Below are positions 6,234 to 6,423 of a stretch of 6,423 bases of DNA, in pieces; within the stretch, counting starts at the first letter, position 1, and every line of letters starts with the position of its first letter. This DNA is from Rubrivivax sp. (GTDB taxonomy: Bacteria; Pseudomonadota; Gammaproteobacteria; Burkholderiales; Burkholderiaceae_C). The stretch lies in assembly GCA_020851615.1 (NCBI GenBank), contig JADZCL010000393.1, positions 1 through 6,423 on the forward strand, in the 5' to 3' direction. Below the pieces are notes generated by a model. It was not told where the DNA came from. It saw only the letters and a list, made by a program, of their open reading frames with translations, and searched no databases. The position numbers were made by a program, and so were the translations under genes.

Positions 6234-6423
6234 AGGGTTGGCGCAGGGCAGGGCCTACGGCTCTTGATCGGCATCCGTGGATCGTTCTTGAAGGCGCAGT
6301 TCGTCGGAAATTGCCGCCTCGTGCGCGGGCGCTGCCGCTAGACTGCGCGGCCCGTGCCCCGTCGCGTGCCGCGATGGCGTGCCGGGCCGCCATTTCTTAC
6401 CCTCTCACCGCTGTGCGCCGCGC

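Larger units (their letters stand above)
6067..6423. other. Apparent intergenic/leader region upstream of the operon
   Basis: These 357 bases hold no gene I can support. They are less uniformly GC-rich than the rest of the window (for example AAAAACT at 6175-6181 and GGAAATT at 6306-6312), and the open minus-strand frame uses codons unlike the genes. The region should contain the operon promoter, but no convincing -35/-10 pair was found for the minus strand. It contains a 14-base dyad (6220-6233), a weaker 12-base dyad GTCA-CTTC-TGAC (6193-6204) and a short GC hairpin (CCCGG-ATG-CCGGG) beside an A-run that is not oriented as a terminator on either strand. On the plus strand TAGACT (6339-6344) resembles a -10 box, but no matching -35 is at normal spacing. 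Confidence 0.6.

Noticed and set aside
6311..6344. Plus-strand promoter TTGCCG ... TAGACT
   Set aside because: The spacing between the boxes is 22 bases, too long for a standard sigma-70 promoter, and no alternative -35 lies at 16-18 bases.
6374..6423. Possible start of a divergent plus-strand gene (ATG at 6374, open to the right edge)
   Set aside because: Only 16 codons are visible, there is no Shine-Dalgarno, and codons such as ATT, TCT and CCT do not match the strongly GC-ending pattern of the genes. A divergent gene may start further right, but this window does not show it.

Overview
The window reads as a tightly packed single-strand operon from a very GC-rich Gram-negative proteobacterium. 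A betaproteobacterium of the Burkholderiales type is my best guess from base composition, codon use and gene types. No taxonomic marker gene is present, so a GC-rich gammaproteobacterium cannot be excluded. All supported genes lie on the minus strand, so the order of transcription is right to left.

In transcription order: (1) about 357 bases of apparent leader or intergenic DNA at the right edge; (2) a GTG-started membrane fusion protein with an N-terminal GAF-like domain, one membrane helix and a HlyD-type periplasmic adaptor (4657-6066); (3) a fusion of a PqqD-like domain, an M50 (site-2-protease type) intramembrane zinc metalloprotease and a HlyD-like barrel-sandwich module (2465-4612); (4) a shortened SecA paralogue with all ATPase motifs intact but without the usual C-terminal third (459-2468), which overlaps gene 3 by the four bases ATGA; (5) the first 141 codons of a signal-peptide-bearing periplasmic adaptor of the RND/HlyD class, running off the left edge (1-424). 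Gaps are 44, -4 and 34 bases, and no terminator interrupts the run, so the four genes are probably co-transcribed.

The combination is the interesting part: three different HlyD-like modules, an intramembrane protease with a PqqD-like (peptide-binding type) N-terminus, and a minimal SecA-like motor, with no ABC transporter or RND pump in view. The most economical hypothesis is a dedicated export and processing machine for a secreted peptide or large surface protein, in which the SecA-like ATPase supplies energy and the adaptors bridge the periplasm. The cargo and the outer-membrane channel would then be encoded outside the window. That functional reading is inference; the domain calls are read directly from the protein sequences.

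The long plus-strand reading frames opposite these genes are antisense shadows typical of GC-rich DNA. No RNA genes, mobile elements, CRISPR arrays or convincing terminators were seen.
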